A DNA stretch of 64,000 nucleotides from contig JAYKKI010000090.1 of assembly GCA_039881145.1 (NCBI GenBank), positions 6,359,501 through 6,423,500 of the forward strand, given 5' to 3'. A program made the translations under genes and the position numbers. The stretch is from Druceiella hillmani. Taxonomy: Eukaryota; Arthropoda; Insecta; Lepidoptera; Hepialidae. Of the stretch, positions 10,742-23,697 are shown piece after piece; positions within the stretch are counted from its first letter, which is position 1; every line of letters starts with the position of its first letter. The notes beneath the pieces are model-generated. The model made no database searches and was not told the DNA's origin. It worked only from the letters and a program-made list of their open reading frames with translations.

Positions 10742-12966
10742 TGCTATTGTCACATAATAGCTAAAACCATTCATTATTGCAAAATCACAAAGTTAATAAC
10801 TAAGGTAAGGTTATGTTTGTCGTACATTCTCTGCCTCTTATATAATGTAATATAATATAATTAGACTTTAACACCTTATCCTTCGTTATCTAAATAAATA
10901 CTATTGTGTCAAAAATATAAACAGTAATAACTGGATCTTTATCCATATATTTCTCCTTGTTAGTATCGATTCTATTTGATAAGCAATGATTTTGGTTTTT
11001 TCTGTGTTTCATAGAACCACACTTATCATATTATTTAATATATAACACATTTACTTAGTGTTGTAATTTGCCTGTGGCTCTTGCCTGTTGTTTATAGTGA
11101 AAAATCTAGGATAAACCAGGATCAAGTAGTAAAATATTTCTAGAAAGGTAATAAAAATATTTTCACAACAAGTATCCATGAAGACATTTATTTATCATTA
11201 AAACTTTTATCGTGGTTTATCTGTTAACATTAGGTATACTATATGTATTCACGAATTTTTTCAGTTTTAGCAGCGCATTCAGTACATAATGCGTGTGCAA
11301 ATGTTTTTTTTCGACACTATTATTTATTGGTCTGTTGCTCTTAATCAACGTTTAACTATATATAATCTATCTTCTAATCTAGGATGTATATTATCAACGA
11401 GCAAAATTTGACCACAATCTGTTGGACAATTTAAGTGAGATAGAAAGGCAAACAAACAAATAAGCAAACAAAAAAAAACCTTTTCAAATTTATTAATAAT
11501 TTCGAATATTTTCAGTTAAATTATCTATGGTATTCTCAACCGTTTTATATTTATTCTATAAGTACTTTAACCTAGTCCAGAACTCTACGGCTAAATCTTG
11601 AAACGTAATAAGGCTTATAATAAATAATCTATGATAATTAGTCCTATTTTTTGGAGCTTTTAGTCTCATGTACAATTATTTCAAATATTATTTTAATATA
11701 GCTGTAACGAACTAAATTAGTCTCAATCCAATTTTACAATAGAGGTCATAAAACATAACCTGTAATTACTATCGATATACACTACTTAGAGCTTTAGAGT
11801 TTGTTATTATCTACAATATCTTCATACGATATTTGATATCACTATAATGGATTAAAGTTTTAACTCAAGAATAATTCAAAAACACCGGCACACATCGACT
11901 GTTTATTAACTCGTACATTATAAAAAAATAAGTGTACTCTAACTACTGTAAATTTTACAATGGTGAGTTTTATGTCAATTGTTTTTGTATCAAACCCTAA
12001 AACTTAAACAGACAAATAAAACTTATCTCCTTATATAATTATAATAGTAATAGCAAAATCTAATGAGTTACATACCAGAATATATGTAATGTCGCTAGAC
12101 GTGCACCTCACCTTAATGGATTCTCTGTTAATCCATCTGTTTAAATAATGTACCAATAACGTTTTGTATGTAGATATGTGTGTTTGCATACAAAAATAAC
12201 ACTAAACATTTTTTATGTCTTAAAAATGAAATAAGACGTAATGTGGTACTATTGTTTTTTCTATATAATTTCTACTAAAATTCACTCTTAATTCTCAAAA
12301 ACGAAACTAGTTAAAATATGGTATTATTGTTTTTTCTAAGTAATTTCCATTAAAATTGACACAGTTGCATAAAACGGAACTGTTGAATAGCATTGGATCC
12401 ATTCTTTTTTCATGTTCGGAAAGCGGTCACAACCTCATTTGCGTTGATAAAATGAATATCTTATTGTATATCTTTAAGTTTCAAGGATAAGTACTGATCG
12501 CGGTGTATACAGTGGATTATTAATCAATTTTAGGTTAAAAATCATTTGCTATTTGGTGGAATATATTGGAATATATCTCGTGAAAAAAATAGTTCACCAA
12601 ACTTGCATATTTGTCCATTGAAGATTGTAGTTAGGGTTTCGTTTATGCATTAAATTTGTATAGGTTTTTCTGAAGTTCCTTCTGATGTAATAATAGTGAA
12701 GTGTTGCCTGTTAATTCGTTTCGTTATTTTTCATTTACGCTTAAACGGTCCAAAGAATTTCAATGAAGTTTTGCATATAGATAACATACATTCTAAGTTA
12801 AAAGAAGGGCTATTATAATTATGCTATAACTTACGGGGGCAAAGATCAATGAATAGACATGCTATTAAAACAGAATATGCTAGCGTACGAAAAACTACCG
12901 TACCATACCGCGTCAATAAATGTAACGATTACTTTTATAACTGTTAAACTATAAATGATAAATATT
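10742..12966. other. AT-rich sequence, no gene seen
   Basis: More than 2 kb without a supported open frame, repeat or RNA gene. Confidence 0.45.
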
Positions 12967-13236
12967 TAGTGTCAAGAAACTTTTAGTCGACTTAGCTAAT
13001 ACTTTATGACTTATAGTAAAATAAAAGATAACCAACAACACGTCAAGTATAGAGACAGATAACAGGGGATAAGGCAGATTTCGACTCATAGATTACGATA
13101 AGTACATAGTCAAGAAAGTTTTAATGGACTTAGCTAATACTTTATAAACCATAGACAAATAAAATTAAACCAACGACATGTCAGTTACAGGGAGATATTG
13201 AGGGATAAGACACATTTCGACTCATGGATTGTGTTA
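12967..13236. repeat. Tandem duplication, unit about 138 bp
   Basis: Two imperfect copies share gtcaagaaa, gacttagctaatacttta, ataaaa, caac.acatgtca and atttcgactcat. They start at 12971 and 13109. The right end is near 13236. Confidence 0.8.
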
Positions 13237-13551
13237 GGTAATATGATTTCATTTAGCTTTTCAACAGGGGCACTAAAGGCATAAGTAGGATATTTGCATG
13301 TAATTGAATGCATAATTGTGACAAATATGAAAAATAATTCTCCCCAGAATGCAATGTTGTACTGAAGGATTGGGAGTATTCTCTTTTCTCTGGAATGTAC
13401 TTCAAAACCATGTGTTCACAGATGTTAGAATTTGGATTTGAAATGCGAAAGAATGATTATTAAAGATATACTTAGATGTTTCATTCAAAACTTCAAAAAC
13501 GTGTCCCTGTAAAACAGTGATCATTTTCAGGATTGTATTTAATAGTGTAAG

Positions 13552-13552
<1 letters not shown>

Positions 13553-13641
<89 letters not shown>
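13553..13641. repeat. Compound (TA)n(TG)n microsatellite
   Basis: About 34 TA units pass directly into about 10 TG units at 13621. Confidence 0.98.
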
Positions 13642-13704
13642 ATGTAGTATTTTTATGCTTTTGTTGCACATTTTTGTAGCCTGTCGCAGTAAAAAAACCT
13701 TTGA

Positions 13705-14085
13705 AATTTAATATTAGGTAGGATGATTATGAGAATGTCATATTACGTAGGATGAAATTTCCTGGGTTAGCAATTGCCTATTTCATTTTCTAATCCGCCA
13801 TCTAATTCTGCGCAGAAAGTCACGTCGATCTGTTGCTCCATTGCGAGGTGTTTTTGATATTAATTGGGATTGTAATATTAGTTAGGATAAGATTTCAGTT
13901 TGGTAAGTAGCCTGTGTTGTTTCCCGGTCCGCTAACTATTTCTGTGCAGAAAATCACGTTGATCTGTTGCTCTATTGTGGTGAAAGAAAGCCAAATAAAC
14001 ACACTTTTGCATTCATGGTATAATGATATTTCTTGATACGAAATGTAGCCTATGTCTTTTCCCGGTACGTCAACTACCACTGTAT
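13705..14085 (+). repeat. Fragments of the 'gtagcctatgt ... aatattagtagga' lepidopteran repeat, in tandem
   Basis: The segment aatattag.taggat occurs at about 13709 and again near 13875. The segment tctgygcagaaartcacgt.gatctgttgctc occurs at about 13806 and 13941. gtagcctatgt..tttcccgg occurs at about 13904 and 14046. Together these look like overlapping head and tail pieces of a common lepidopteran repeat in which tctgtgc.aaatttcat precedes a gtgaaagag segment. Assignment is from memory. Confidence 0.6.
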
Positions 14086-14907
14086 AAAGTTTGTAGACAC
14101 AAACACGAATTTATATAAAAAAACAAGCCAAAATTAAAAAAAAATAATAAGCAGAAAAGGTCATGTAAAAAAGTTTATAGAAGCGAACCCAAATGATTAA
14201 TTACAAAAGACATACCCAAAATATCCAAAATTTAGTAAGAAAAATGGGTTATGTAACAAAATATAAATGCAAACATGAATTGATAACCAAAAAAAACAAA
14301 CCAAAATATCCAAAAATTTAATAAGCAAAAAGGGTCGCGTAAAGAAAGTTAATAAATAAAAACATGAATGGATAATTAAAAAAATCAAACACAAGACTAA
14401 AATAAATAAAGTGAAAATATATTTCAGTTGTGTTTTGGAAATAATCAGGACTTCATAAATATTGTCATGTATCATATATATTTTTTCATGTATTCATCAT
14501 GTATTTTTCATATATTTAGTAGATTTTGCTACTTTTTTTTAAATAAACTCAATCTTGTGTTGTCAGCACCTTAAGTACATTATTTATACTATTGTTGTGA
14601 ATACATTACAGATTTTCATAAATAGCGGTTTAGTTGATTGGATTGGGGACACCCAACTCACAATACTACAAAATAACCCTTTAATGTTTCTTAAACGGGT
14701 TCCCTTGTATCGAAAAAGTGCTGACATGACACACCCCCAATATTTGAAAGATCTATTCTATGATATCCTACACAATGCGATATGCGATTAAAATTATTTA
14801 CCGCCATTTTACATGTATCAGAGATGTTTTTAAAACATTTTGTTTTATATCTTTTGAGGTAATTATTGGTAAATATTAATGGCCATGGCAAATATCAGCT
14901 TTTTAAC

Positions 14908-14967
14908 CCTGATTCTTAACAAGTAAAATGGCTGTAACACACAGCCATTTTACTTGTTAAGAATCAG

Positions 14968-14968
<1 letters not shown>
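14908..14968. repeat. Perfect inverted repeat: 28-bp arms, 5-nt loop
   Basis: Left arm 14908-14935 and right arm 14941-14968 are exact reverse complements (start cctgattcttaacaag, end cttgttaagaatcagg), with loop aacac. The right arm runs directly into a (TA)n array. Confidence 0.97.

Positions 14969-14969
<1 letters not shown>

Positions 14970-15031
<62 letters not shown>
14970..15031. repeat. (TA)n microsatellite
   Basis: About 31 units, immediately right of the perfect hairpin. Confidence 0.98.
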
Positions 15032-15034
<3 letters not shown>

Positions 15035-15552
15035 CAGTATGTAAACTAAGTAAACTTCGTCACTTTAACCACTTGTCCCATTAATCATATATAACCCGAC
15101 AAAATATTATTTTTTAAATTAGTCGCCAAGTTTATAAAATAATTAAAGATTTTGTTTGAAATCATAATTATGTTTCAATTAAAATTCTATAACCTTTACA
15201 CTAAATGTCAATTTGGTAGCGTGGCACGTCTATTGCAAACTGTCAAATGTCAAAACGAAATATCACTTATCTATTTCAAAAAACTAGAAAACACGCGTAT
15301 ATAGTAATTAAAATACCAATTATTTTGTTTTAGAACGTATTTACACTTACCTGAATATGTTCAAAGTGCCTTCCCAGTACTCAACACAACCGAGGACTTT
15401 CCAAAGCGAAAACAAATGTTTTGACTTATGTAATCTACAACAGTCTCTGGTATTCAAATGTTGCTTCCCTCCCTTCTAAAATGAATTTGCACCTGATATT
15501 ACTGAAATGATGTGTCTATTCTCTTTTGTAATTGCATGATAATAACTAGACT

Positions 15553-15813
15553 TTGTCGTCGCCGTTTCGGATAGCATTAGGCGTACATTCCGAGCATATA
15601 CTAATACTATATCCAATATATTCATCACCACTAGGAAACGACATATTCGTAATTCCACTCACTAATGTCATAAATAACAAATTATTTCATGAAACCAATG
15701 ACGCACATTTATTTAATGCGACTATCATGTCAAAACTAAACTTTCAAAAGCGTCAAACGTTATTAGTCAAAGAAATGTGTGAGCGTTGCCATGTTATATT
15801 AAATAATAAATAA
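15553..15813 (+). other. Open frame of about 86 codons, unrecognised
   Basis: The frame ends LLVKEMCERCHVILNNK and includes LGNDIFVIPLTNVINNK. Its length and varied composition are a little above chance for such AT-rich DNA, but I recognise no family, splice site or neighbouring exon. Most likely a chance frame or a decayed exon of a mobile element. Confidence 0.15.
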
Positions 15814-15852
15814 TCCATAAAATTGAATTTGAAATAAGGAATTAAAATTAAT

Positions 15853-16059
15853 CACAATTAAATGAAACTACGTGATGTAGTATTATTTCTACTTGATTTA
15901 CCACGACCTAGGTTTCGTTGTATTACAACGTCTTCAGGTGGGATATTAGCAAAGATCTTTGCTTGCTCTGAAAATAAAGTAGAAATAATACTACAGCACG
16001 TAGTTTAATTTAACTGTGAATAATGAATTTCTACAAAATTAACGCCAAATATATTCAAT
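15853..16059 (+). repeat. Dispersed repeat family A, copy 2, with an inverted second head
   Basis: Head, ttaccacgacctaggtttcg core and tail as in the other copies. In addition, 15974-16018 repeats the first 44 bp (15853-15896) in inverted orientation with about four differences, so this copy can fold back on itself. Confidence 0.85.
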
Positions 16060-16419
16060 ATTAAAATTAATATTATATTATACATAAAAAGCTAATAATA
16101 ATTTATCTAAACGACAAATGAAAAAAATATCGTATAGTTATTTCTATTAGTTTATTACAATTATTATATACTATTCGTTTATTACAATTATAGTTTATTA
16201 ATTTATTTTAAAAACCGATAATAATGTTTTTATAACCTTTAATATATGAGGGAATAATATACGCACGTTAAAGATTTTCACATGGCAATAATTTTTATTT
16301 ACGAAATTTAAACAAAGTTGGCCTTGAAATTAATTTTATTATATTTTTCTTTTTTCATGCTTTTTATATAAACACATTTCCTAAGTGTATAGAAATATAA
16401 GATATAGGCTGATGCATTT

Positions 16420-16421
<2 letters not shown>

Positions 16422-16489
<68 letters not shown>
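16422..16489. repeat. (TA)n microsatellite
   Basis: About 34 units. Confidence 0.98.
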
Positions 16490-16492
<3 letters not shown>

Positions 16493-16672
16493 TATAATTT
16501 AATTTTGCACTTTTTTTACATTAATTTAGTCAATGCATTCTACATTTAGTTAATAAAACTCTCTCGATACATGAGGCAAACATCAAATATTTCGATACGA
16601 AATCGAATTATTAGAAATTTTGTTCTCATTGATCTAAGTAATAAAGAAAACAAAATGTGACCTCTTAGATTA

Positions 16673-17211
16673 AAAAAAGGGAAGATACGGTACCCTTTAA
16701 AGGTGCGTAATTCGGGGAAACCAAGTTCAATGGACATGGTTGTGTTTTGTTCAATTCAGTGATACGCAGACCGCCGGTTCGCATAGACGTGGGATTCTGG
16801 AAATTAAAATTACTAATATTTTCAGGCAAATCGCTGCTTCTAGAGCTTTTACCACATTCGTTAACCATTCACAAAACAGTTACTTTTCACGCGTAATTAC
16901 ATAAAAATGTTATAAGTTTTCAAAAAAATGTTTTCTTTTGTTACTATCATGTTTGAATTATAGCAGCATGCACAAGCGCTGCACCATGAGAAGCTATAAT
17001 ACTAGCAGTGCATTTGGTGCAAATTGTTAATTTACTTTTAATACCTTGATTCATTCGCGCTACAGTCACAATGCATCGCTTTATCTCTTTCGGTTAATTT
17101 TCCATGTAGGCAATTTATGATTGCAGCTGCGAGAGTTCGTGTGCGTGTAGTTGTAGCTATGCCTGTTTTACATTTACATAAAGTGAGAGTGTACCGTATC
17201 TTCCCTTTTTT
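16673..17211. repeat. Inverted-repeat pair with perfect 21-bp arms
   Basis: 16673-16693 and 17191-17211 are exact reverse complements (aaaaaagggaagatacggta plus c). They enclose about 500 bp that is less AT-rich than the flanks. This could be a short non-autonomous DNA element, but no target duplication is convincing and similarity stops at the arms. Confidence 0.7.
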
Positions 17212-17915
17212 GTTTGATTTAAGTGTGGCCTTATATATTTCAAGATGTTTCACCGACTGAATAACGCTTATTGAAACTGCACCAACGTTCGAAAGGGAAA
17301 CATATATGTCAAATGACGTCACACAAGTTGTTTCATACGAGATAGATGGAGATGACAGCATAGGTTGGTTGGTCTGCAAACTTCGTGTATCGTTTAATAG
17401 AAGAGATGTGTTATATTTTCACTACGTTTACTTCATTTAATGCGTACTTTTTAGTGATTTTAATTTGATATGGCTAAAAATTCACTTTTTAACACTCCCA
17501 ATACTGACCCGTAGTGTGGGGACACACCCCCGACATTACATACTAGCGAACAGATTTAATTGCCTACACTATTACATACGTACTTGCCTATCCGTATCCG
17601 TATCCGTATGTGTGTGTGCGTAAATTAATGTAGGGCTGTCAGCAGCGTGCAGATAAAGAACGTTTACTATTACTACATATCGGTCTCGATCGTTGCGGAC
17701 AATCGCACCGATCGAGCGAGTTGACGCTATACGTCAGCAACATAACTGTTTCTCTTTCTAACCAATAGCGTCGATCGAATGACTATCTCGATAGCACGCT
17801 GGCGCAGTAACTTTGTACTGGGGCGCATGTCTTTATTATTATCGAATTGTAAAAATGAAATTATGTAAATAAATATTTTATACTATACATTTACTCACAA
17901 TTCATTATTCACATA
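17212..17915. other. Mixed-composition sequence, no gene seen
   Basis: 17510-17830 is less AT-rich, has three ccgtat units near 17590, and is followed by aataaatatttt. It could be a solo LTR or other element, but I cannot define ends. Confidence 0.3.
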
Positions 17916-17942
17916 CTACAAAATTAACGCCAAATATATTCA
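17916..17942 (+). repeat. Dispersed repeat family A, tail fragment (copy 5)
   Basis: ctacaaaattaacgccaaat plus atattca is identical to the tail of copy 2 at about 16030-16057. Confidence 0.75.
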
Positions 17943-20105
17943 CTATGCATTTAATTGATAAAAGTGATTTAATAATAATAATAATATTATGATAGAATTT
18001 GGAAAAAGGTACTTAGTGTGGATTCTAAAAACGAAATAAAATTTTAAATAAAAATAAAATTTGTTCACTTACAAATGTGATATACTGGAATAAGGTCTTC
18101 GTTGTACTTTTGACTCTTAATAAACCATATAAAAAGCCTATGGCAGACACTACAAGGATACGTATTTCAACCACATCGCATTCAAACAAGACATTGACTT
18201 TTAAGAAGAGTTTGTATTTAAAAACTGCTCAGTGACATGTTTGTAGGCAAAAATTATAGGTATTAACCAAATAAATTGGTGATACAAAACAAAAGTATTT
18301 ATAACAAATAAAAAAACGGAAACAAAACAATCTCCTATCTTTATTGATTTTATTGGTTTCTAAGAAATCGTACACAGCGCAATGACGGACTGTTATATTG
18401 AATTATTATAAATATGTATCAATTAATACTGAATTACACAATTTAAACTCAACCAAATATCACAAAATCAAACAAATAACACCCGCATGCAACAAATGGC
18501 AATCTAGGATCGAGTACCAACTCTTGACCGTACTCGTTATGTGCGGGTGAAGTTAAGCTGGCGGGGGGAGGTGAGTGTCGCTTCTTTACACAATAATAGT
18601 TTATATTCTTTACTCGCAGTAGCGATGTCAACGCAGCTGTTCGCGGGTTATTCCTCTGAGCGGCGCTGACCAATGTGCGCAAGTATAGTGTGTACGAAAA
18701 AAATGACAAATAATTATGTCAATTTATCTCAATTTTCTGAAAAACTATTTTTCAGTCAAATAACAACGTCTTTCTTTGTCCGACACTTATTCTCGGACAC
18801 CGTGTATGTTTTCAGAATCGTACGGTGTTCTGAATATATCATTATGTTTGTGCCGCTAAATATTGCGAAATGTAATAAGAGTCCAAAGCCAATCGAACAT
18901 TCCGTATAATTTTGACACTTATTCTCGGACTTCGTGTATATACATATTTCAAAAGTCTAACTGATCAAATCGTATTTGATTTATAAATGACTAGAAGTTG
19001 TGAAAGTATCGACACCTGAACATCGATTTTTACTGAAGCTTTAATTGAGGACTCGGTGTGATGTGATACGTTAATTGGAGGAGCGCTGTTGAGTTTACTT
19101 TGCTGTCGATATCATTGGCTGCGGCTCTAGTAGCCGAGTGCCTGGGAGATACTTATTGAAAAGACCTTCTCTACACTTTATTGTATGCCTACTTCTGGCT
19201 ACGGCTTTGCCCGTTAAAAGAACATGAGTAGCGTTGTCTACCCAAGCAGTAATACTGAGCTGTATGTCATTTAAAACGTCATTTTATACGTCGATTGTAA
19301 ATCGCGATGTTCTCGAAACGTGTCCTAAATATTTACGTAAATAACGTCCTATATAAAATCACATCGACGCCTGACGTCAAGTTGTCACAAAACCAAATCA
19401 GTTTAAGTGTAAAATTTACCTTCTATAATTTTTAGCACAAGTTTGTTTCTGTCCTAACACGCAATAGAGAGATATTTACATTTAGGAATAAAAAATTCCG
19501 CTACCATGGAGCCGCTGTATCGAAATAAAAAGATTTAACCACCGTGTAGAAATGTGCGAAGATATATACAGAATAACGAGGTTCAAACTCAACAAACAAT
19601 ATACAGAAAAATTAAGAAAGTGACTGGAGCCAAAATGAAGCTTCGACTATACCGTCATTCAAACAAAAACACTTTACATTACGACTTTTTCTTTTAAATG
19701 ACAAAGTCACCCAAACTACGATTTTTATTTTTTATTGTATTTATACTAAAAAACAAAACTTTCATAAAAATACAGAAATCTGGATCACCTTATTAATAAC
19801 TTTATTAACATAATACGCTTTCAACTTCCCACAGCTAATAAAAGCTTTAACGGGGTGGAAGTGGCGAGTGTAACTGGTGGTTATTTGTTACCGAGACTCG
19901 CTGAGCCTCATTCTCAATCCAATCAACGAAGATACCTTAGGAGATTAGAGATAAGGAGTGGTATTTTATTCAACGCAGTCTTGCTGTCGCTGGCTGATGG
20001 GTGATGATCGCTCTGTTAATATAAAATAATGGCATTGAAACAAAAGTTATTTTGATTTTGTTTCCACTATTTTTCATATTGATTTTATTCTCAATATTTC
20101 TTCAT
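17943..20105. other. AT-rich sequence, no gene seen
   Basis: No supported gene. The phrase gacacttattctcggac recurs at 18781 and 18913, a small local duplication. Confidence 0.4.
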
Positions 20106-20350
20106 CTTCTGAATAGCTAAAGTATGTAAGAATGAAGTAAAACACAAATGTAAGTTCGCGTTTTTTGGGAATATTAATTTAACTCGCGTAGTTTCTGAAA
20201 AAATATGCAGTGGCATAAATTGTCTAGTTTTATTATCGATATTTTCTGAATAGCTAAAGTATGTAAGAATGAAGTAAAACACGAATGTTTCTGTTTCGCA
20301 TAGTTTCTGAGAAAATATGCAGTGGCCTAAATTATCTAGTTTTATTATCA
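20106..20350. repeat. Tandem duplication of a 106-131 bp unit
   Basis: Both copies run from ttctgaatagctaaagtatg to atctagttttattatc (about 20107-20237 and 20244-20350). The second lacks about 25 bp internally. A run of nine G follows at 20380. Confidence 0.9.
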
Positions 20351-20394
20351 TATTTTATTTATTTATATAAAAATCAAAGGGGGGGGGGTGGCGA

Positions 20395-21440
20395 ACTGTT
20401 CCGTAAAATGCAGGGAATATTTATTGGAATAGAGAAATCTGTTTGTGGTTGTGGTTAACAATAATGTGTACTCAAACATCAAAAAGCAATATATAGATGT
20501 TGCCATAAGTTTTTAGTTATATGTTTAATGTTATATATTATAATGTAATGTTATACATTAATACGTAATGTTATATGTTGTCGAGCACGACGATTTTGTG
20601 TCTTCCGGTTGGTCCAAGTTTCTTTGAACTCTTGCCTTTAGATATCATTCATTATGCAGCAGAGAGACAAAAAGAAAAAGTGAGAAGGGTTGCGGTATTT
20701 CTAGACTAAGCGGTATCGCTTTCTCATTTAACGGCGTCTCTCTGTTCTGAGTCGTGCAATGACGGATGGCGGCGCATAAAGCCCTTTAAGGGTCCAACTA
20801 AATGAATATTGGTGACTAGTTACGCGGGGAAAATTAAAGAATTTGGTATTTTCTTTCTAGCAAGTGCCCACGACATATAGAAGTCGCCAGAAAGCGCCAT
20901 AAATAGGAACTCTTGGTTACATATTTGTCAAGATCAACGCAGTATTTTATCCATAGAAAATAGTAAACGTAAGTATTGAATACAAAGAGGTTACGTTACG
21001 AACACGAGACTCGATTTTTGAAAAACTAAACACTCTATTTTTTATTAATTATTAAAATCCGTTTATAAAACACACTACACGTATTTAGGTTATAGATTTA
21101 GTATATCCTTACACTGAAGTATATTCTGTATTTAGGTATTATAAATAATTTTGGTCCCTACAATGTACCTGGACATTGTCCTTTTCGATTTCCACGCGAG
21201 CGAAATTTAAAAATGCTGTAAAACTTGCGACTGGTACCAAGCGTTGAAGGGATTCATTTCAGATCAATGTTTAATTAATTAAAAGTTACTAGTTACTTGT
21301 AATAATTCCTGGGTAAATTAGCTAAATTAATATCAATGTTTCATGCCTTAAGTTTCATGACTTAAATTATTGTATATACCTATTAATTATGATGTTAATA
21401 AGTCGATAAATTCTTTTATTACAATTACATAAATTTAACA
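20395..21440. other. No gene seen
   Basis: Short palindromic ATGTTATAT variants at 20515-20580. A less AT-rich stretch at 20580-20790 is not recognised. Confidence 0.4.
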
Positions 21441-21447
21441 TTACATA

Positions 21448-21520
21448 AGTATTAAGTATTGCATGTCCTATTTTCTCCCATTAACGTACAATATTAATAG
21501 GACATACACTATTTAATACT
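21448..21520. ncRNA. Candidate pre-miRNA-like hairpin (structure only)
   Basis: Arms 21448-21472 and 21496-21520 pair over 25 positions with one G:U and two mismatches. The loop is 23 nt and the total 73 nt. The shape fits a microRNA precursor, but equally a small foldback in AT-rich DNA. There is no expression or conservation evidence. Confidence 0.25.
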
Positions 21521-21835
21521 TCAGCGCATACGTCTTTCAAAAATCGATTTTACAAAAAAATTCAAACGACTCTAACCGTCTCTCACCGATCCGAACGTTA
21601 CGGGTTAAAATGCGCCAACAGAGACAACGATATAAGATACGACTAGACACTTGCTAGCGGAGATGGCAAATATTGAATCGGTGACGCGCGCGTCTTGAGT
21701 AGTTACAGTCGTTCAATGAAAATTCGACCAAACAAACCAAACATTTTTTTCTCTCCCTATAATAATGAAGGTAACATAAATAATGAGTCACTTGAGTTAA
21801 ATCATTTCTCTCCTAAGCAAAACATAAGGCCTCGA

Positions 21836-22112
21836 TGAAACTCCGCCGGCGGACCCGGTTATGAGCTGGAAACTTCATCTCCCCAAAGGTTTTTCCTACT
21901 TTCTTGGCCTCTTCCTGTACGGTTCTCCTCCACTATGCCTTTGGCCTTCCTCTTTTCCTGTTCCCTGAGAGTTTCGGAAAATAGCTTGTTTCTCTAATGT
22001 ATTATGGCTCTTTCGGAGAGCGTGTCCAATCCATCTTCATTTCCTCCTGATCTGGATGGCTACATTTTCTTGCCTCCACCAATTCCAGAGCTCTTCGTTT
22101 GAAGTTACGTTT
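21836..22112 (-). pseudogene. LINE reverse-transcriptase C-terminal fragment (RGRPK/WRRT type)
   Basis: On the minus strand the upper part reads ELWNWWRQENVAIQIRR, then RWIGHALRKSHNTLEKQAI. After a one-base shift it reads RKRGRPKA, a stop, WRRTVQEEAKKVGKTFGEMK and NRVRRRSF. This is the familiar C-terminus of animal endonuclease/reverse-transcriptase proteins (WIGHxLRK ... QGKRKRGRPKNTWRRT ... RVGKTWGEIK). The polymerase and endonuclease domains are missing. One stop and at least one frameshift make it dead. It differs from the two other LINE fragments in this window, so three lineages left 3' ends here. Confidence 0.88.
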
Positions 22113-22114
22113 AA

Positions 22115-23690
22115 CTAGAAAATATGGAGAATTTCTCAGACTTGGGTGAAGGTGCATAACATAACAGTATAATTAATATTAAATCTTTATTATCCTCGTT
22201 ACTTTCATGTATTCGTTACTGGTAGGTATAGTTTCGTGCTATGGACGTCATGGTTATAAAAAGTAAAACATCACCTTTTTTTTATTATAATTCTTAAAAA
22301 ATAATATGCTTTTTTTGTCTTCACTTAAACGTTATTTAAAAGGCCTTTTATTTTAAAATCTCCCATCGCCAATCAACTTAATTCCATTTATCGGATATAC
22401 TTAATATGTGATAAAGTCTTCCAATGAAAATGATTAGTTTTGTATCGTCAAACACACTTGAGGCAGCATTTGGCAAAGTACTTTACAACAAAAATCAATT
22501 TAAATCAAATTTGAAGGACTTTCCAGAATCTTCAAAACGAACTATTCAATTTGTTTACTCCAATTTGCGTCCAAATGTGAAAATTGTTTAATATTTAACA
22601 GAAAATGTTCGATCTTAACGTAAATATATTCAAAACTATCAAAGATTCTAGAAGCCTCGAACTCCGTACAAATACACTGGTTTAATTTAGTCTATTTCAA
22701 GACATCAAAGCAATCATTTCGATTCCCTATGTAAATATAAACTATATATCAATAAGTGTAATTAAATTTAGATGCACGAATGAATGTTTATTCAGCTACT
22801 CAAGGAGACTTAATTTCTTTTCATTCAGTGACTTATTCGATTTCTAGGAGTTTCATTAACTATAATTCAACTAACATTTCTACCAAGTATCCGAAACTAT
22901 CGTCGGATCTCCTCCAACTTTGAGTTAAATAAAAGTTCATACAAATATATTCTTTCTTTTGAGCCGATTATTATGTGAAACGTCAATATGAAATCCGAAT
23001 TTAAACAGATAATCTTTTCATCTTTTACCAATTTAACAGTGTGATTTAACTTGCTTTTGCAAGAACATTCATGTGCAATAACTAAAGTTAAAAAATATTC
23101 TTCCTCGAAGCCGTTCAAAAAAGCTAATTATAATTAATCTATTATAAAATATATTTCTACGATATTGCATATGGAACAATTACACTAGTTTTCCGTTTAT
23201 GTTTAAAAGCGATTTTATTTCCAGGCGTATTATATTCCACTCTATACTATCCAGGTGAAGTGGTGCAAATTAATATTATTTCTGATCACTGAAATTTAGC
23301 AATGCAAATTAAACAATATTATATTGAATGCAAATTAAACAATTTTATATTGATGATACAAGTACTACTTGTAAACAGGTGATAGTTAATCATGAAAACT
23401 TAAAACTTTATTTAGCGGATTGCATACCGGTAACTGTTCATCAATGACTGATCGATTGCTCATCAATCACTGATAAAACAACACGATGAAAGAATCAAAA
23501 AGATATCTTCAACCCATCAAAAGTTATTTACTTGTAAAAAAACTCATGTCCAATTTACAGGTTACCCCAAGGCGCTGAACATGTACAAAGACTTAAAATA
23601 AAACAAATCTCGTTGCACATTATAACATAAATAATTACCCACGACGGCACGGAGGAGGCATATGCGTTTAGAATGAGAGGTTGTTTGTGT
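22115..23690. other. AT-rich sequence, no gene seen
   Basis: Short ctgatcgattgctcatcaat-type duplications near 23440-23470. No coding or RNA signal recognised. Confidence 0.4.
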
Positions 23691-23697
23691 GTGCAAT

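Noticed and set aside
13402..13711. Two opposite-strand frames rich in Ile-Tyr and Val-Cys
   Set aside because: They are translations of the TA/TG microsatellite.
17514..17880. Possible solo LTR starting TGTGGGGACA
   Set aside because: No matching CA end with a target duplication, and no primer-binding site or coding region nearby.
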